Below are positions 13,001 through 25,317 of a stretch of DNA of 64,000 bases, piece by piece. Every line of letters starts with the position of its first letter. Position 1 is the stretch's first letter. The position numbers were made by a program, and so were the translations under genes. The DNA lies in contig WHVY01000001.1 in assembly GCA_022266195.1 (NCBI GenBank), positions 9,114,001 through 9,178,000 of the forward strand, in the 5' to 3' direction. Under the pieces are notes generated by a model. That model saw only the letters and a list, made by a program, of their open reading frames with translations, was not told where the DNA came from and ran no database searches. This DNA is from Tetranychus cinnabarinus (taxonomy: Eukaryota; Arthropoda; Arachnida; Trombidiformes; Tetranychidae).

Positions 13001-13860
13001 TTTTTCTTCCTCTTTCCGAGAAGCCGAAGTATAACAATAGTTGAATGTTTTCTTCTCTTCTCTCTTCTCTCTTCTCTCTTTCTTGCTCTCTCTTCCTCTT
13101 CTTTCTCTAGATTGTATGATAATCTATCACTCAAACGGTGGTGTTGAAAAAATTTATTCATTGTCAGAATCTTGGAATTGAATGAAATCTTCTTACCTTT
13201 AAGGATGTAGATGAACTCAAGACTGGTTTCTTGCTGTAAGCACCTGGCAACAAAGCCACATGTAGATTCACTTGAGTTTAAAATTGAATCCTCATAGAGT
13301 ATAACTGGGAAAAATTGTCCAGCAATCAATCTTTCACGGACAACAATATCGGTGATAATTGTCTTCAATGGTAGTCGACCTCCAGTTCGTCGTCTTTAAA
13401 CAATAATAAAGACAGATTGGTGATGGTTTGTTGATGAAAATGATGGTAATCAGGTTAATCATAAGGTGATGGTAAATTATGATGAGAAAATATCAAGTCA
13501 AATGGGTATGCAGATGAGAGAAAAAGAGGTTCAAAAAAGAAAAAGATTGATTTTAAAAGGTAAATCGATTGTGGATTTGGGTAAAGTAAGAAATAACTGA
13601 TTGAAAGAGGATCAAAAGAGAGGACAAGTTGAAGGTTAATAGATAAATATTTATGGAAAATCTTACCTAAGGATTGGTGGACAATGAACGTTAATAGCGT
13701 TTACTATATGAGATTCATTGTGAGCAAGGAAAGGTCGACAATCAATGACCAGCATAACATTTGATTTTGTTTTCAAATATTGTTCCAATACTTCACATGA
13801 GATATCAAAAATATTGGTAATAGAATCACTATGCATCACCATATTCTCACTGTCCATCAT
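4006..13860 (-). CDS. MAP-kinase phosphatase: rhodanese + dual-specificity phosphatase (532 aa)
   Basis: Exons in order of transcription are 13860-13667, 13393-13197, 11663-11187 and 4736-4006, with junction phases 2, 1 and 1 matching throughout. Residues 1 to about 145 form the rhodanese/CH2 substrate-binding domain, with VIDCRPFLAHNESHI and a basic ILRRR kinase-docking element at the exon 1/2 junction. The catalytic domain spans about 180-355. It carries PVEILPYLYLGS, the general acid Asp272 in IPVED, and the signature VHCRAGISRSA with nucleophile Cys303 and Arg309. The Asp-Cys spacing of 31 equals that of DUSP1, and the sequence is closest to the DUSP1/DUSP4 group, which are nuclear and dephosphorylate Thr and Tyr of MAP kinases. 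Residues from about 355 to 532 are a Ser/Asn-rich low-complexity tail. The start is the first ATG, and a second Met follows at once. The catalytic loop exon is separated from the rest by a 6.45-kb intron. Confidence 0.93.
5371..5386. repeat. (AC)8 microsatellite
   Basis: Perfect dinucleotide run within intron 3 of the phosphatase gene. Confidence 0.9.
9235..9270. repeat. GA/GAAA-rich polypurine microsatellite
   Basis: An uninterrupted purine tract of mixed GAAA and GA units lies within intron 3 of the phosphatase gene. Confidence 0.85.
12885..12902. repeat. (TC)9 microsatellite
   Basis: Perfect dinucleotide run within intron 2 of the phosphatase gene. Confidence 0.9.
13048..13108. repeat. 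Polypyrimidine tract with CTCTT repeats
   Basis: About 60 bases of almost pure pyrimidine (one G) with tandem CTCTT units, near the 5' end of intron 2 of the phosphatase gene. Tracts of this kind with mirror symmetry can form triplex DNA. No function can be assigned. Confidence 0.75.
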
Positions 13861-14574
13861 AAATAATAATAATACTTATCTAACACAGATAAATTTTACA
13901 ACTGATGATGTTGATGTGATCTTCAATTTTAAGTTACATTTTCGTCTCAAGTTTATTTTGGTTTTGGGTAGCGATTAAAGCGCTACCTACTTAACCTAAC
14001 AGTTTCGAAAGCAGCGCCACCAGGTGATACTTAAATTAACTGATTACATATGTGTGCTTAAGCTGCCCTCTAGGGTCTGGTATACCTAACATGTCTACTG
14101 ATTTTGTCTATTCTTTGGTGCACTTGATAATCTTCAATAATAATGAATTTCATCTCAATTAATTCATATTTTGTGAGTTGGATTCCACAGTTTGATTATT
14201 GGTTCAATAAATTTGTGTTCACTGAATGATATAATTGATCTTACTCTAGGTTTCGGCTGTTCAAACCTGGTTAGTGATCGGAGACTCATGATTGCTATGT
14301 TGAAGGATTAACGTGTTCATTTACTCAATTTATTTCTTCAATTCATTGTTTTTCATGTTGGTGAAATCTTTAATTTTTAAGTAAGTTCATTCATGACTTG
14401 ATTGATTTATTTGAAATGTTTTGTCTTATAAAGTCAACTTGACTTTGCCAAGCAATTTACAAAAATATGAAACTTAATTTTTGTATTTCATTTTATTTTT
14501 CAGTGATTGTGATCTTGATTTGAACGTCGAAAATAAATTGTTGAAATATAGAGTTTGGTTAATTTTCTTTTTCT
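13861..14574. other. Spacer between the Kunitz/vWC gene and the phosphatase gene
   Basis: The 714 bp between the stop of the Kunitz/vWC gene and the first ATG of the phosphatase gene must hold the 3' end of the former and the promoter of the latter, both on the - strand. AATAAA on the - strand at about 14498-14493 lies about 80 nt after the Kunitz gene's stop and is a fair poly(A) signal. No TATA box stands out. Confidence 0.5.
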
Positions 14575-16204
14575 TTAAAAGTTCAATACACAAGTAAAAT
14601 CTGGTGGCAATGAGCATGTACAATTGAAAGTTGCCTCTGTGTCAAGTTTGCTTCCAATGTCATAATTGACTCCGTCAAAATAACATTTACCCGGAATTGG
14701 TGCAGGTCGAACTGGATCAGGAGCCGTACAATAATCTGTACATTGTTTCAGGGTATCAAAAGTATTAATTGAACCACCACAACCAGAATAAGTGAATGGA
14801 AGACATTGATTGGTTGCTGTATCAAAATGATAGCGGGTTACATTTTGCTCACAGTATCCATAATAATGTGCTTGTTTACAATGTTCTCGTCGCATTTCAA
14901 GAGATGGTGAAGCTATTCAATCATGGAAAAAGTAAGTAGTGTCATCATTAATGATCAATTTACAACTTAAAACGTCTAATTAGTGTTCAAAAATTTACTT
15001 ACGACAGTGAAATTGCGAGTAACAACAACCTGATGGAAGGTAAACTGGTAAACAACCGTCATCCAACATTTTGGTATTGAAGTAGCACGTATGTTTGTGA
15101 CAGGCTGGATTATTCTTAACGTTCATTGGATTGAATTCGGATGTACAAGAACATGTGTAACAATCTGGTAATTCAATTTGTTGTCCCTCCATATAAGTCT
15201 TACCCTCATAGGAGCAAGTAACCATAGGCTTTGGATCAGACAAGTCTCGAGGACAACGTTTTTCTCCACAACACTGGCCAGGTCTAAATGAATAATAGCA
15301 TGTCTGATTGATTATATCGGCATCAGGTGGACTGAATATCTCAGGACATTCAACATGAGCGCAGGATATTTCCGCTTCCATATTTGCCGTTACCGATCCA
15401 TGACATCGACATCGATTGCAAGGGTTAGGAACTCTAATGTCTCTATCAATGTCATAACTCTCTCCACCATAATAACACTCTAAAGTGAAAAAAGTCAGTG
15501 ATCAGTTTAAAAAGTGCTTTGATTCATTTATTCATCAATTGAAGTTGTGTGATAACAATTATAACTAGGCTGGAAACTAGGTGAATTGATGTTGATTGAT
15601 TAAGATATCAGTATTTGATAAAAATCATGTTCTTAGCAAAAAGTATTGATCTATTTTGTAATAAAATGCTTGTCGTTGAATTTGTGAAGAGGGTTTTTGC
15701 AATCTAACCGGAAAATTGGGTTAAGTGTTTACAAATTTGTAATGATAAAATTGACATATCATTTCAAATAGTCACCATCGATAAATATCATTTTCATTGA
15801 TTAAAGAAATATGATACATGTTTTACATCCTAAACTAACTATTTTCTATTTACCTTTCTTTCAGCAAAATCATGGTTATTGGTGAAAAATATAACAGGAT
15901 GAAATGGAAATGGTAATTTACTCACTGTTTGCTTCTCTCTGAATGGATGGACATTCATACCGTTCAACGCAATTCGGGCATCCAACCCTTAAAATAGGAT
16001 TACATCCACGAGCAGCATAATGATGAGTGAATTTCAATTCAGGACAGTTCTCACAATTTGCTGGACCTGATAATTATTAGAGAAAAAATACCTAATTAAT
16101 CGAAATGAAACGAGTAAATTAATAAATAACAACAAACCTGAAATGGACGTTGAAGCAGCAAATGAAAAGAGTAATGGAATTGTCAGCAAGTGTTGATAAA
16201 TCAT
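14575..16204 (-). CDS. Secreted Kunitz-domain protein with Cys-rich vWC-like modules (340 aa)
   Basis: Exons are 16204-16138, 16066-15926, 15479-15003 and 14912-14575. All junctions are phase 1, typical of shuffled extracellular modules. Residues 1 to about 20 (MIYQHLLTIPLLFSFAASTS) are a signal peptide. Exon 2 (24-69) is a small module with six Cys. Exon 3 (71-228) holds three Cys-rich von Willebrand C-like stretches with the typical CxCxxxxC, GQCC and GCC patterns. Exon 4 (230-340) holds a Kunitz/BPTI domain with Cys240, 249, 265, 273, 286 and 290. Its spacing of 8-15-7-12-3 is identical to BPTI. A last partial vWC-like segment (about 300-340) follows. The P1 residue after the second Kunitz Cys is Glu250 instead of the Lys/Arg of trypsin inhibitors. 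The protein is probably an extracellular or haemolymph protease-regulating or growth-factor-binding protein. Its exact family is not recognised. Confidence 0.88.
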
Positions 16205-19125
16205 TTCGGTGAAAATTTTAGCCTAGATGGGACAGCAGTTTGTAACTATTTCACTACCAACTAAACAAGTTAACCAGTTTAAACAGATTGGTAATTATTT
16301 CTAATCCCGAGTGAGACTATGTTAAAACTGTGTTGATGGTAATAACGATCCAAGTGAGAATAAGGAGGAGGAGGAGAATAAGGAGGAGAGACAGGTAAGA
16401 GATGTAAGAAGCTGAAAATTGAAATTACCAGATGAAACAAAAAAGCTATCTTTCTCCTTAAAAAAGAGTTTACCTCTCTTTTTACAAAATATTACTTTCA
16501 ATTTCTCTTTCGCTTCTTTCTCTCCTTTCTTTTCCCCTCTCTTTTCTTCTCACAGTATTTCCTGTGGCTTGCTTCTCACTTTCATCTGTCTCATAATTTT
16601 TGCTCTTTTTGGTGTTTACAGCTTAACAAGAACCGGATATTTGGGCTTTCATTTTGTCAACGGAAAAACCTTGAGATGAGAAAAGGATGAAACATAAGTT
16701 ATAATGGAAAACAAAAGGATGTTCAATTAAAATACACATACTTGTTATACTCTTTTTCACCTTGTTTGCATCTTTTGTTATCATGTAAACTCTCATTCTT
16801 GTGCGATATTTCCATATTTTTGTGTCAATTGTTTCTTTCGCCTTGTCTTCCTTGTCTCGGCCTTACTTCATCAATGCTAATTTTTACAGAAATTTATTTC
16901 CATTATTGACCAACTTTTCAGGGTGACATCAACGCGAATCCAAATTCAGCCTTCACATGTTGGTTAGCTTAGGAATCAAATAAGGCATCAAATGAGCCAC
17001 AACTGGCACAACTGGCAACATTTGCTGAAAGTTTACTCTCCGCCAACCTAGTCAATTATTGATTAGTCGAATTTAGTTTGATTGATTGATGTTCATAGCT
17101 GATCATCTTGACTTACCTTTTTCTTACACTTGTGCAAATCAACTTTTATCACACAATCATCCCTATTGAGGTCAATTGACATACAATTTCAAGGTTAATT
17201 AACTAACGAGCTCTCAGAAGCCTGAATGAGGAAAAATTATCCATTTTGTTGAAACTAAAAGGCCAATTATAAAACTGAGAATATAACAAGTTACATCGTA
17301 CATGGTAAACTTGAGTGAATTGCTCATGAATTATGCAATTTAATGGATTGAAGGATGTAATTCATCTCTCAATATTACAAGAGATGTTTAATTTTCAAAT
17401 GTAATCAACAAAAAAAAACTTCAACTGGTACTGAATTTCATTCCATTAGAGACACTTCACTAAAGTTCCATTGGTATAATAAGTAAAGGGTAACATAATC
17501 TAATAGACCAATCTAATTGAAAGATTATTCTTACGTAGAACAAGATTAAATTTTAAATCAATTGATTGTCAACTAATGTTCACTGTATGATCGTGAAGTA
17601 AAGAAATAAACAGATTCTGAAATGATTGAACATCTAAAATTAAAACAGGGTTGGTGAAAACAAAGAGATTCCTCCATTTAGCTGAAGATATTGGTGAAAG
17701 CACATAAATAACAATACTAATGTTACAATAAAGCCAAATAATAAAGGTAAAAACAAATAAAATATAAATTAGTTTGCCAAGGAGAAGAGAAACATGAATG
17801 ACCAAGAAGATGATGATGGTGATGATAATGATGATGGCAAATGATAAAGAGAAAGAAAGAGGATGAGTAAAGATGAAATAATAGCACACAATAGTAATGA
17901 GAAGGATTCAAAATACATTTATCATAATGGGAAAGCCTCTTAAACCACGTTTGTCATAACACAGTAAATAACATTGAGTATAAAAAGAGATTAACACTTT
18001 ATATATCATTTTATTTGAATAAATTCTGGAAATTTGTTGAAAAATATTAAATTAAAAGCTAACAATCAACAATAAAAGAAACAAAAAAACCCAATTAAGC
18101 GGTAAAAAACACAATGGTTGCCAATATCAATTGGATTGGATTGAGATTCAATCATTGAGTCTTCTAATCCTATCCGGACTTGACCAGTATTAAGATACTC
18201 TTTTTGATTAATCGTTTTGTTAATTTTAATGTCTTTTGATAATCGATATTAAACAGCAATCCCAAGTAATTAAAAACTGGTTCACTATTAAATCTATTCA
18301 AATCCATTGAACTGAAGAAGCAAACCATTTTCTTGGAGATAAAAGTGTTAAATGTAAACCATTAAATTATTAGATCTATTTTTGTTGATTACCGAGATCA
18401 TTAATCATGCAAAGAATCTGATTAAATACAATTAAATTTGTTCCATTTACATGTTTAACCATAAATATTTGAAAATATGTATTAAAGACTGATTCGGTAA
18501 TTTATTTTGTCCCCTTTATTGAGTTTAGCCAACAATATTAATCAATTTTGAAAGATAATCATTTAACCATTTCATTGTGTATTGTTAATTGTTGCAATTG
18601 TGTTCGTTCATTTTCATATTTCAAATGAATAACAATTTCACCGTTTAAATTGATTGAGTGATGAAAAATCAATGCAATTTAACTGTTTTCAGTCTCATTT
18701 TGTTAGTTAAATGTTGCCATAATGTAAATATTATGATAAAAGGTTTTCCCACTCAACTTGTATTATTTGTCAAAATTAATTATAACAATTTTCACTGTTC
18801 AGTGTTAAGGTTAAAATAGTAACTCTGATAATCCATTAACCAGATTAAGATGTAAAGTGAAACAATCAAGATAAATTGCTATCGATTATTTCATCATTCA
18901 ACTAAATTGATTGTGAAGCAATGAGGTAAAAAATAGCGAGTCAACATTCAAAATCCCAGCAACTTTATCCAATCCTCTTTATGATAATAAATAATGGAAA
19001 ATAAAATTATCAAAATTTCGCTTCAAATTTTTCGCCTTTTCCCAACTCGCAGCTTAAAATGTTCACAGAGCGTTCAATTTCACAGAATAAATTTCAATAA
19101 CAACTACATGAAAACGTTCAAAACC

Positions 19126-19302
19126 ATACAGCTGCGAAAATGGAAGCACAGTCAACATCGATTCAATGCCTTATCCAATATGTTTTGAGTTAATCTTGAT
19201 TAGCCAAAATTTATCTCAAAAAATTGACTATCGATGTGCTTGGATACCAAACAATGTGCCAAAGATATGGTATTGAGGTCTAACTCCATTTTCGCAGCTG
19301 TA
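19126..19302. repeat. Short inverted repeat flanking about 140 bp
   Basis: ATACAGCTGCGAAAATGGA at 19126-19144 recurs as its exact reverse complement near 19284-19302. The arms are otherwise weakly similar. It may be the ends of a small decayed element, but no target duplication was identified. Confidence 0.5.
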
Positions 19303-22139
19303 TTTTGATCAACATTCAATTCGCTGTAAATCAATATCTTTACAAACATTGAAAAAGTAACGAAAACTCGACTCTTCAATTGGCTTGAATGCAGTCAAAA
19401 ACAAAGTTAACATTTTTACTTTGGTAAACAATTCGATATCGAACCTCAGGTAATTCTGAAACTCTAAATGAAGCTATCAAATATCGCCATTCCAAAGATT
19501 GAAAAAGAAGCCGGAACATCGAGAATCGAACGCAATCGAACATCTGATTTCGTAAAAACAGAAGTTTGAAAAGAAGATGAAATTTTCCATTGAATTCGCT
19601 ATCAAAATCTTTCTATTCAACAATATTTAACGCATTTTGTACCTTTTAACTTTAAAATTGTTGTATTACAAAAAGAAGTTACATTAAAAATAGCATTTCT
19701 GATCTGAAAATGAAAAGTCGATTTTCAAGTTCCGACTGAGCCTCTAAATTCATTTCATTTTGATGAATAGCAATTTGCTTTTCGAATGCTTTTAACGTTT
19801 AAAATTATAGTTTTCGGTTTCATTTTAGTTTTCATTTTGCTTAAAATTTGGAAAAGCTTTTTAGTCAATTTCACTTTTAACGATTCTAATGAGTTGAATG
19901 AGCAAGATTATAAAGTTATCATGATTATGATGAGCAGGGAAAAGATAAACAAAGTGACTGATGAGTTTCAAGTGTATTTAAGGTAAAAAGGGATTGAGTC
20001 TAAAAATGAGGAAACTATTCAGTTTCCGGTTAAAGATTGCTGTGCTTGGATAAGATATTATCAGGATTCCCTGATGGACAGGGATGGAATCGGAATGTAT
20101 ATGTTAAGGTTATAAAATGTAAGCCTTATCTTTTAACAACAATATCAAAGCTCAGATTCTTGATTGGCAACAAAATGATTCTCTCTTTATCATGTCCTTC
20201 TCCATGGATAAAACTTATGGCGTGAAGTGGTTTTTAAGAAGAAGAAGAAGAGCGAACAAGAAGAAGATCGAAAAAGTCAAATCTTGCCTTTCGTCAACTC
20301 TTTCATTATTAAAGGTTCCTAGCAACCAAACTGAATTCGTGATCTTCTTACTAAATACACACTAAAAGCTGAGTCCAGTCGTCTTTTGACACAACAAGAA
20401 GATGAAGATTGCAAGAGATTTCAATGAACAACAAATTTCTCTCTTCTTCCATGGTTAACCATATTGTCGCTCATTTTCACCAAGAAATGTTTCAATCCAC
20501 CAATTTGGCCAAAAATAATTCTCACTCCCTGTTGATATAAACTCCAAGTTAAACAGTTTTCCTCTTCATTTACAAAGTCAATCAAAGTTCACTTTTGCTT
20601 CCCTTTTCATCTTCACCCTGATCTCCAGGTAATCACCAAAATGATACTTAAATTGACCCTCGTCAGACTATATGTTTATATCTTCTCATCCTTCAGGCTT
20701 GTCCAACCATTCTTAGCATTTCATTGTTACTCTGGAAGAAGAAGAAGAAGAAAAAGAAGGAAAAAAAACATTCATCTTGTATCAATTTAACTTTACTTTG
20801 CGATAATAAAAAAGCATCTTTTGAAAGCTTTTCTCTTCCCTGTCTTCATCATTATCTTATTTTTATTATTTGAACCTTTCTCATGAACCAACTTTGAATA
20901 ACAATTCAGTCAACTGAAGTCAACCCACTGTGAGTTAAGTAATTTCAACAGCTTAAGTTCATTCAGAAAAGGTCATTTTGCATTTGAAAATAAACGGTCA
21001 AAAATGTGAATCAGTAAACATGAAAGATGGAAAAAAGTTGAAGCAAAAAAGTTCATCATGAACATAATGAATGGAGAGAAAAAAAAGAGTTTCATTCTTT
21101 TCCTTTTCGCCTGCACTTAATCATTCCTTGAATCATTATTATTATTTAAAACTTGTATCTTAAAATGTTCAATAAAATGCAGATAAACTCAGCGTGAGGT
21201 TGACCATTGAATCGCCCTTGAATTTGCGATAAAACTTCAATTAACCAAACAGTGTGAAGTTGAACTTTTTTTACCCAACTTTCGACTTTTTCTTGGACAA
21301 AATTGTTTGATTTATCGATCGAGTTGATTAAAGGTTTAGCAATTAAACTGGTTTCTTTGAATGCTAATTGTTTCTGTGAACCTCTTTTTTCTTGTAAACC
21401 ATTTTATTCATTTTAATCTTTTTGCGTTCACTTTATATCACATTAAACTGAAACAAAAAGTTGAAACCAGAAAATGGATATTATTTTAATTCATCCAAGT
21501 GGCACAATCAACTAATTTTATTGTATTTAATATACAGACAAATGGTTTGTCAAATTAATTACTCGGAATGAGTTGCAATGTTTTTATACACAAATATTTA
21601 GTTGAATCATCGTTAGCAGTGAATCAAATGGTTTGAAACTTTGCTCTTCTTTTCTTGTCGCTCTTCTTTTCCTCATGTTAGTGTGCTTTTTCCTGGTGAG
21701 AGGATGATGATAATGATAATGAAGAGGAAGATGGTGAAGAGGATTAAGAAGAGATGGAGAAAAAAAGAGGAAAGATTAAGGCATAAGGGATGAGGGAAGA
21801 GAAGAAGATGAAGATTGGAATAAATGTTTTGATAAAGAAATGGGTAAAAGTATAATGGCTATGATGGATTGCCTTTAGCTTTTTGTTTGTTGCCATCAAA
21901 ATACTTAAGTAACTTGAAAACAATTGCATGCGTTTTGCCTTCCATTTTTCAAACCGCAAAACAATCCTGAATAATCATTCGAATCATTATCAGTGTCATT
22001 AGTTAATGGAAATGGTTTCAATTCAAATGATGCTCATTTAATGGCTCAAAACTCAAACTCGTCGCAATATCATTCCATGGAGAGAACATTGAATAGAATT
22101 GTGAAAATTTCGAAAATTGAAAAAAAGTCAATTTCTACA

Positions 22140-22545
22140 ATTTGTACTTTTCATAATTTTTCAGTTTCTTTTGACTGATTTTTGGGTTAAAATTCAATGA
22201 AGCTCAATTCATTATTGGGAACTTTTCTCGGTTTTTATTGAATTTCCTAGTTGAATGAGCTTTACAAGATTTTATTATTTACTTTGCTTTGAGCTGAGAA
22301 GATCGAAATTACAAATTTATCGAGAATTTTTAGTCTTGGAAAAGTTAAAACAGAATTTCATGAAAATTTTCGTCCCTTTATGTGACTTTGATCTGGAGTT
22401 GCCGTAATGAGGTGTGTTCCTGTAACTCTTTGGAATACTTTTTTATGAGAAGAAATTTTCATAATTTTTGAGTTTCTTTTTATTAATTTCGGAATGAAAT
22501 TCGTTGAGTATTCTTGGAACTTCTCTCGATTTTGACGACATTTAC
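22140..22545. repeat. Diverged direct duplication (unit about 110 bp, 300 bp apart)
   Basis: The blocks starting near 22147 and 22449 share TTTTCATAATTTTT, AGTTTCTTTT, AAATTC and GGxACTTxTCTCGxTTTT in the same order. Identity is about 75%. It is most likely an old local duplication or two pieces of the same repeat family. Confidence 0.4.
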
Positions 22546-25317
22546 AAACTGGATTAACACTCAAAGATTTGATGAAAGATAATTATTTTAAACGAAGTTA
22601 CTGAGAAAATGAAAACTGTAAAAATTCGAACATTTTTCTCTTTTATCAAGAAAAGTCGAAAGTTAAGAATATATGAATTTCATGAAATCTTTTGACTGTT
22701 CATGTGTTGGATAAAAATAGTTTGTTGTGCAATATTGATTTTGATAAACTTTTAAACGAATTAATTTTTGCTAATTTTATTCAGTTTTTCATTGAATACG
22801 ATAATTTTTCATTCGTCTGTTGGTAAACATTTTTATCAACTCCTGTTGAATGGAGTGATAATAACTTGATATAAACTGTGAACATTATGTGGTTCCAATC
22901 ATATTTGCCTTTCCATTCGTTGATCAGTTTAATAAAGATAATGTTCATTTGATGGTTTGTTAATAGATAAATGTGATTATTGTAATCCAAATGTTTCCCT
23001 TATTCTGGTTTGATAAAATATTGATAACAATTGAACTAAAAGGGTGAATATAAATTACCATTTATAAGCATAAAACTGTTCATGTTAGCCGATTATTTGC
23101 TCATCGCTTTCCCAATCAATAAATAATTACTCAAGCCCAAGTGTTTCCCATTAGAGATTAACATCTAAATTTAGTTAAATTAAATAAAGTGAAACAAGGA
23201 AAAGATTCAATTAAAGAGTAATTATGAACAATTAGAAGGTTAAATAATAAAAGTATTTTTCCAGTTTAAACAAGCAAAACAAGAAAAAAGGAGAAAAAAA
23301 ATGTTGACAAAAAGACTTGCAAGTTATTGGGATTGATAATACTCACTGGGAGTGAATAATAATATACTTTCATCAGATTGATTAGTAAAGATGATGTAAA
23401 AAGTGCAGCTAAAAGGATGAGGAAAAAGTGTCTCAAGAGATGAAAAGATGATGAGAAAGGGAAGAAAAAAGATGAATCCAAAGGAAGAGGAAGAAAAAAA
23501 GTAAACGCATAATAATGAAATTGATCAGTTGATTTCGATGTTTTCAGTGAAAGTTTCAAAGAAACTGATAACCAGGAGAATGATGAAGCATTTGAGTTTC
23601 TCTTTGTTTTTCGCATTCTTATTGCTCCAATGGATTCTCAGTTTGTTACCTGAACAGAAAGAGATAAAAACCATAATATTATTGGTCTACTTAGCAGAAT
23701 ACACAGAAAAATGATGACAATTTTTATCCATGACCGGATGCTTATTTCCTATTCCTTCATCTTCATCAAGTCAAACTCAACTCTTTACATGACACAATTC
23801 ATCATCTCTTCTCTCATCTTTTCCTTTTCTTCTTTTCTGGCTCAAATCAAAACTCACACTCGTTCAAATTGGTTTTGACATCAAGTCCATCGGATCATGA
23901 ATTATCGTGCCAAGAATTTAATTCATCAGTGCAAACTGATTGGTATAATAATGAGCAAAAGTAAATAGAAAAATTGTGTTTCGATTTTGCTTCTTCGCTT
24001 CGCTTTTCTTGTTAAGAGTTTTCTTTGTTTTTTTGTTCAGGTTAAATATTCATGGATTCATTGAGACTCAATATTTTATTTGTTGAAAAAGCAAAGGACA
24101 AGGAAAATGTTTTTATATCGTTTGGTTGGTTATCACAAGGAGAGAGAGAGAAGAGTTTATCTTGAAAAGTTATATCTTATTATTCTGGAGAAGGAAGAAG
24201 ATGAAAAAATGTTTACTCTCTTCTTATTTGATTTTTTTCTGTTCTTCTTCTGTTCTTCTGTTCAGATTTGGGTGTTTAAAGAGGACATAATACAATATAA
24301 ATACTCGATGGAAACTCAAGTTGTCGCCCAATCATTAGCATTATCATCATAACATGATATTAAACAGGAAAATTGTGATTTCTTTTCTTTTCACTTTTTG
24401 GATAATAAAACGTTCAAGATTGGTAAAACTCATTGAGTTAAGGAAACAGAATCATTAAACAGATTGACAAACATTTAACATAATATAAGCCATTAGGATA
24501 ATATTTTCACTCCCAGTTTTGTGTCTTTCCAACCAATTGGTCAAACAATGAAAGCCAATTGATTAACAATTTCAAACGATATTCATTGCGATCAAATTGA
24601 CCAAATGATTCATTAGCATGAAACATTGTTTTTCTCTTTTCAAATTTCCAATTGTAATGCCAATTGTTGACCAGAAAAGTAGATTAAAAGTCGAATATAA
24701 ACTTTTCCAAATAAACTTTTTTCTCTCTTTTCATTACTTACCTTGAATCATGAGATTTCACGATGGAACTTATTGCTTGAAAATTCAAGAGACAATGTTT
24801 AATCGAAATGATAACTCAATAATATTTATTATTTTCCAATCAATCTACAAGGTTTAATGTTTTTTTCAGTTTATTGTAACAAAACGAAAGATTTAAAAAC
24901 AATTGAATCCAAGTTCATCTGCAATTCACTAGGAAATCAGGGGTTAAATGAGAGATGATTAGTTGATTTGGTGAAGGCAAAGCTTACCTTTAATTATGAT
25001 GAGATGATTAGCAAAACAATTGACACTTTGTTCACAATAATACAAACAATATTAGTTTTTTTGTCCTTTTATATGTCACTTTAACATCCAATTTGAAAGG
25101 CATTTTTCGTCTTCTTGTAACACCATTGTTTAAAGAGAAAAATTGATGACTTTTTCATGATATATTTGAGCACTAATCAAGTTAATTGTTGCTTTTCTCT
25201 TCAACACTTTTCTCTATCGATTCATCCAAATGTTTAGGAACCCAAATTAACAAGATAAATGTTAGTTGTTGTTGAAAGGTGTGTTTCGACTTTTGCCGTC
25301 TTCATTTAGTTCAACAG

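Larger units (their letters stand above)
16205..25317. other. 9.1-kb region without a recognised gene
   Basis: The left end should hold the promoter of the Kunitz/vWC gene and the right end the 3' end of the Beat-like gene. No exon with domain signal and matching splice phase was found. The features noted are a 19-bp perfect inverted repeat (19126-19144 and its partner near 19284-19302), a diverged duplication of about 110 bp (22147 and 22449), AAG-rich simple sequence near 20240 and 20740, and two copies of the CTGGGAGT motif (23346, 24509). Confidence 0.55.
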
